This document shows, piece by piece, positions 59,896-64,000 of a DNA stretch of 64,000 nt. The stretch covers positions 3,286,001 to 3,350,000 of the forward strand of contig NW_026060237.1 in the NCBI RefSeq assembly GCF_024166365.1, in the 5' to 3' direction. Source of the stretch: Elephas maximus indicus. Taxonomy: Eukaryota; Chordata; Mammalia; Proboscidea; Elephantidae. The notes below the pieces were generated by a model. That model did not search any database and was not told where the DNA came from. It was given only the letters and a program-made list of their open reading frames with translations. Position numbers and translations under genes: made by a program. Within the stretch, counting starts at the first letter, position 1; each line of letters starts with the position of its first letter.

Positions 59896-60783
59896 ATGGT
59901 CCACCTGAGGGCGTCCGAAGTCCGGCAGCTGCTGCACAACAAGTTCGTGGTCGTCACGGGGGACTCGGTGCAGAGGGCCGTGTACAAGGACCTGGTGCTT
60001 CTGCTGCAGAAGGACTGCCTGCTCTCAAGCAGTCAGCTGAAGGCCAAGGGCGAGATGAGCTTCGAGCAGGACAGGCTGCTGCACGGCGGCTGGTGAGGCC
60101 GTATGCACAACGGGACCCACTACCGCGAAGTCCGCGAGTTCTGCTCCACACACCACCTTGTGCGCTTCTACTTCCTCACGCGCGCCTACCCCCGGTAGGT
60201 GGAGAAAGTCCTGCTGGAGCTGCTGAGGGGCGAGCACGGCCCAGACGTGGTCGTCATGAACTCCTGCCTCTGGGACCTGTTCAGGTATGGCCAGGATTCC
60301 ACGTGGAGCTACAGGAGGAAGCTGGAGACCCTGTTCTGGCGCCTTCGCCAGGTGCTGCCCGAGTCCTGCCTCGTGGTGTGGAACACTGCCATGCCAGTGG
60401 CTAAGATGGTCGCGGGGGGTTTCCTCCCGCCTGAGGGCATGCCCCCGACCACGTGCCTGCGGGATGATGTGGTGGAGGCCAACTTCTACAGCGCCGCTGA
60501 GGCCAGCAGGCTCGGCTTCGACGTGCTGGACTTGCATTTCCACTTCCGGCACTCCTGGCAGCACTGGCAGCCAGATGGCGTGCACTGGAACCAACACGCT
60601 CACCGAAGGCTCTCGCAGCTGCTGCTGGCCCACCTGGCCGATGCCTGGGGCGTGGACCTGCCCTGCGATGACCCGGTGGGCAGGTGGCTCTGGGAAGGCC
60701 CTGGGAGCCCTCTCAGAAGGCCTGCGAGGTACAGGCTGCCCAAGCGCTACGGAGGTGAATCCGTAGCCTTCGCGCCCAACTAG
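59896..60783 (+). pseudogene. PCED1B: PCED1-like PC-esterase copy with two in-frame stops
   Basis: Encodes a protein of the PC-esterase family (GDSL/SGNH hydrolase fold; the PCED1 proteins have no settled substrate). The start is ATG 59,896 in a strong context (CCACCATGG). G-D-S is at residues 22-24 (nucleophile block I), N-S-C-L-W-D and W-N-T-A-M-P follow, and D-G-V-H-W-N at 227-232 holds the D-x-x-H pair. Wording resembles PCED1B more than PCED1A, from memory. The frame is uninterrupted by introns, but codon 67 is TGA (60,094-60,096) and codon 101 is TAG (60,196-60,198), and it ends at TAG 60,781-60,783 without the long proline-rich tail of PCED1 proteins. Apart from the stops I noticed no frameshift. 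The strand and GC content differ sharply from the AT-rich surroundings. Most likely it is a retrocopy; no poly(A) tract is obvious. Confidence 0.8.
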
Positions 60784-62110
60784 GCCTGCGCTCCCTATGC
60801 CTCAGTGACGGAGAACCCCTGTTTCCCTACCCCAGGTTCCCAGGTGCTTCCCATGGTGCTGCCATGGCTCCACTTTACCCTGGGACCAATCCCTGCAGCA
60901 CCAGCCATGCTCTGGCGACCCCTACGCGGGGCACGCTAGATATGGTGAGGAAACAAACCTGACAGCTGGGCGGCAGCCCCGCCAGGGCCGAATATACACG
61001 GCCTCTGATCAGCACCAGCGCGGAGTGGTCCACCTGGCTTCTCGGCTATACCCTCCAGGTCCCGCCGCAGGGCTACAGAGGCGCAGGGGCAGGGACCGCA
61101 GCCCCTGATGTCACCAGGAGCAAGGCTTCAGTAGCCATCCCTCCACGTAGGCCGTCCTCTCCCCCTTGGACCCTTCCCTGGTGGATGGCCTATGCATGCA
61201 GATCCGGAACACCTCCAGCCACCCCTCCACCTCTCTTAGCAGTGACAAGACTTACTCGCTTCGAGTTGGGGAAAGGAGCAGATACCAGTTGTGCACCCCC
61301 ACGGCTCTCTCCTCCTTGCCTTGATGCACAAACGAACCGCGAATTAAAAATTGCCTTCACAAACACAATGTCTGTCTCTGCGGAGTCTTTGTGGGGCTGC
61401 GCCCTGGCACTGTGTCCATAATGGATCTGTGTAGCCTGTCACTCCCTTTTTGCTCCGAGTGCCTTTCGGGGCAAGGAGCAGGGAGTCCAGAATGCCTTCT
61501 CGGGGGCTTCCCCTGCTTTCAGGGCCAAAGAGGCAGTCAGGCTAAATCCATTCCTTCCAATTACCTGTAGTTTCTGTAGAAGAGTTATTTGTTCAGAAAA
61601 GCCTCGAGGGTGAGCTGCTCTTCACCATTTAGCAAGATCCAACCCTCAATTCAGTGAACTGACATTAAGTGCCTCTCAGGGCTGGCAAAAAAAACAAGCC
61701 TCCCAGACTGTCTTCTATACCTGTAAAGTGAATTAATTTATTTGCACACACTTGGGAGACTCCGACAGCTTTTCTAGTGCCCAGGGGGTTTCCTTGGCAG
61801 AGAAACCAGCTTCTCTTTCCTCACTTGAGAAGCTTTTACTTAAAGGGACAATGTGCCTTACGGACAAACTGGGAGGGGAGGTAGCCAGGGAGGAGATGGG
61901 AATCAGAGTGATCTCAAGCAAGGTAAGAAGGAATGAGCAATTCCAGGGCTGGTTACAGAAAAGGAGAAATGACACATTTTGGCCTTGAAATGATTTAAAG
62001 CATTATTAAAGAAAGTGTCAAAAGTTGGTGTAAGAACCCCTGAAACTGTTAGCGTGAGATCATGTTTAAATCTTAAATAAATTTATCCCCTGAAATCTTC
62101 TTTAAACTAA
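60784..62110. other. No gene recognised; GC-rich then mixed
   Basis: The first 650 bp are GC-rich, like the PCED1-like copy, and may be its remaining 3' part, but I could not match a proline-rich tail to it. After about 61,400 nothing is recognisable. I see no repeat that I can name. Confidence 0.4.
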
Positions 62111-62420
62111 TAATAGCTTAATTAGTAAAGTATGTCTGCCTTGAGCCTTGTGCTTTTTTAAGGAGCTCTCTATATGAGATCAAACTGACAAGAGCAACTG
62201 TTGAAAGATGAGATAGGAAGCTTAGGGGGCATTGAGTCTGTGTTCATGGGGGAGGAACAACTCAGGAGAGGATGGTGAGAGTGGCTGCACAGCTTCAAGA
62301 ACATAAAAAATGTCACTGAATTGTGCTTCCAGAAACCATTGAATTGGTGTATATTTTACTGTGTATACTCTCAATAACAACAAAAAATAAAATAAATTTC
62401 ATTACAAAAAGCAAACAAAC
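62111..62420 (+). repeat. Unnamed 310-bp repeat, unit 1
   Basis: First of two tandem units. It starts AGCTTAATTAGTAAAGTATG, passes GGAAGCTTAGGGGGCATTGAG and GTCACTGAATTGTGCTTCCAG, and ends A-rich with CTCTCAATAACAACAAAAAATAAAAT. Unit 2 follows immediately. I cannot name the family. Confidence 0.6.
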
Positions 62421-62885
62421 AATAGTTAACTAGTAAAGGCTGTCTGCCTTGACCATTATGCTCTTTTAAGAACTGTCTAGATGGAGCCCTGATGGCATGG
62501 TGTTTAAGTACTCAGCTGCTAGCAAAAAGTCGGGAGTTCACATTCTTGAAATCCTTATGGGGCAGTTCTACTCTATCCTATAGGGTGGCTATGAGTTGGA
62601 ATCAACTCAACAGCAGCAGATTTTTGTTTTGTTTTGTTTTGTTTTTAATATGGGGTCACCTTGACCACAGCCACTAGAAAGGTTGGATTGGAAGCTTAGG
62701 GGGCAGTAAGTTTGCTAGTGGGGCTAGAAAAACAACTCAGAAAAGGAGGGTGAGAATGGCTGCACCAGTCAAAGAATGTCATCAATGTCACTGAATGGTA
62801 TGTGCAAAAACTGATGAATTGGTGAAAGTTCTTCTGTGTATATTCTCAACAACAGCAAAAATAAAATAAACTATTTAAAAAATAA
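62421..62885 (+). repeat. Unnamed 310-bp repeat, unit 2 (split by SINE)
   Basis: Second tandem unit, about 295 bp without its SINE. It has the same landmarks as unit 1: TAACTAGTAAAGGCTGTCTGCC, GGAAGCTTAGGGGGCAGTAAG, GTCACTGAATGGTATGTGC and an A-rich end. It is interrupted at about 62,478-62,648 by an AfroSINE. Confidence 0.6.
62478..62648 (+). mobile_element. AfroSINE
   Basis: Plus-strand AfroSINE: ATGGAGCCCTGATGGCATGG head, AAAAAGTCGGGAGTTCAC, TATAGGGTGGCTATGAGTTGG and a TTTTG-repeat end at about 62,620-62,645. Confidence 0.85.
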
Positions 62886-63195
62886 AAGACAAGATGGCAT
62901 AAACAGTCTATTGTGTTCTGCTCTAAACCTGGGTCTCACCATCGACAAAGGAGATGAGTCTGATATTTCATTTCATGCAATTTGAAAGTTGATGAGGCAT
63001 AATTTTAAAATCAAATGAGTGCAACAACAACATATAATTGAGCTCCTTCTATCTATATAGCACTGTGCAAAACACAGGGAGGGTGCAGCTTATCCCCTGA
63101 AAGAGGAAGAACTGGGATGGCCCATGCTTTGTGCACTGAGATGTCCCTTACACGTGTTATTCATTCAACAGCAACGATATTAGGAAGGTAATGTT
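62886..63195. other. No gene recognised
   Basis: Unassigned sequence between the tandem repeat pair and the next SINE. Confidence 0.4.
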
Positions 63196-63199
63196 ATTA

Positions 63200-63370
63200 A
63201 GAAGCTCTGGTGGCACAATGGTTAGGTCTTGGCTGCTAAACCAAAAGGTCGGCGGTTTGGAGCCACCTTCTGCTCTGCAAGAGAAGGATATGGCAGTCTG
63301 CTTCCGTCATGAGTACAGCCTAGGAAACCTTATGAGGCAGTTCTACTCCACCATATAGTTTATATATGAG
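63200..63370 (+). mobile_element. AfroSINE
   Basis: Plus-strand AfroSINE: AAGAAGCTCTGGTGGCACAATGG head, GGCTGCTAAACCAAAAGG, an internal segment around GAGAAGGATATGGCAGTCTGC found in the longer variant, and TATGAGGCAGTTCTACTCC. Confidence 0.8.
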
Positions 63371-63384
63371 TTATGAGAACTGTT

Positions 63385-63472
63385 GTTACCTTCTATGGAG
63401 GTAGCCTAGACTCATGGTGACACAATGGAATGAAACACTACCTGATCCTGTGTCATTCCAATGATTGGTTGG
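63385..63472 (-). mobile_element. RTE/AfroSINE tail fragment
   Basis: Contains GACTCATGGTGACACAATGG and GAATGAAACACTACCTGATCC, the reverse complement of the tail shared by RTE and AfroSINEs. It is cut by the MaLR LTR at 63,473. Confidence 0.6.
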
Positions 63473-63953
63473 TGTTATGGATTGAATTATGTTCCCACAA
63501 AAATGTGTGTATCAGTTGGGCTGGGCTATGATTCCCGGTATTGTGCAATTTTCCTATGTGTTGTAAATCCTGCCTCTACAATGTTTATGAGGGAGAATGG
63601 GTGGTAGTTGTGTTAGTGAGGCAGTACTCAATCTACAAGTTTGGATTGTGTCTTGAGGCAATCTCTTGAGATATAAAAGAGAGAAGCAAGCAGACAGACG
63701 GGGGACCACATACCACCAAGAAGGCAGTGGTGGGAGCAGAAGAGATCCTTTGGATCCAGGGTCCCTGCACCAAGAAGCTTGTAGTACAGGGGAAGATTGA
63801 TGAGAAGGCCAACAGAGAGAGAAATCCTTCCCCTGGAGCTGACACCGTGAATTTGGACTTTAACCCTATATTACTGTGAAGAAATAAATTTCTCTTTGTT
63901 AAATCCACCCCCTTGTGGTATTTCTGTTATAGCAGCACTAGATGACTAAGACA
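63473..63953 (+). mobile_element. MaLR-type solo LTR
   Basis: A 481-bp LTR from TGTTATGGATTGAATT to GATGACTAAGACA, with AATAAA near 63,883 and a GATATAAAAGAGAGAAG block near 63,669. It aligns over its whole length with 17,594-18,093. Flanks GTTGG (63,468-63,472) and GGTGG (63,954-63,958) suggest a 5-bp target-site duplication with one change. No internal sequence lies beside it, so it is a solo LTR. Confidence 0.8.
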
Positions 63954-64000
63954 GGTGGAGATCAGATTGTTGTGATCTACAAGGTTCTCAATGGCTGATT

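Overview
This is a mammalian nuclear window with no intact protein-coding gene that I can defend. The repeats point to an afrotherian, most likely a paenungulate such as an elephant. It is full of tRNA-derived AfroSINE copies, an RTE-clade LINE whose 3' tail matches the SINE tail, L1 elements of an elephant-like type, ERV-L and MaLR LTR elements. Species is an inference; no alignment was run.

Layout. 0-13.4 kb: the 3' end of one L1, then an RTE element split by a full-length minus-strand L1, which itself carries a later RTE insertion. 13.4-24.5 kb: a decayed ERV-L provirus with two LTRs, interrupted by a MaLR solo LTR and by a 5'-truncated L1, followed by a second partial ERV-L pol and an RTE tail. 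24.5-44 kb: two paralogous blocks, each with an old L1 carrying an inversion, a SINE remnant and a minus-strand TSPY-family gene. TSPY copy A lies at 32.7-35.2 kb and copy B at 41.9-43.8 kb. All five coding exons are recognisable in both, with the same phase pattern, and both carry several disabling lesions. A third TSPY scrap of about 165 bp sits inside an L1 at 35.9 kb.

44-46.8 kb is unassigned flank. 46.86-54.84 kb is a full-length but frameshifted L1 with a 16-bp target-site duplication and a 3' transduction of about 116 bp. 54.9-59.6 kb holds an old L1 split by an inverted RTE copy, then a long decayed RTE. 59.9-60.8 kb is a PC-esterase (PCED1-like) copy without introns in the homologous part, broken by two in-frame stops. 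60.8-64 kb is unassigned sequence, a tandem pair of about 310-bp repeats, SINEs and a MaLR LTR.

TSPY in tandem, heavy repeat nesting and gene decay would suit a Y chromosome, but the sequence alone does not prove sex linkage. I found no new biological system. The interesting content is genome archaeology: the duplication history of TSPY, a 3'-transducing L1, nested insertions with readable target-site duplications, and a few repeat units I cannot name.
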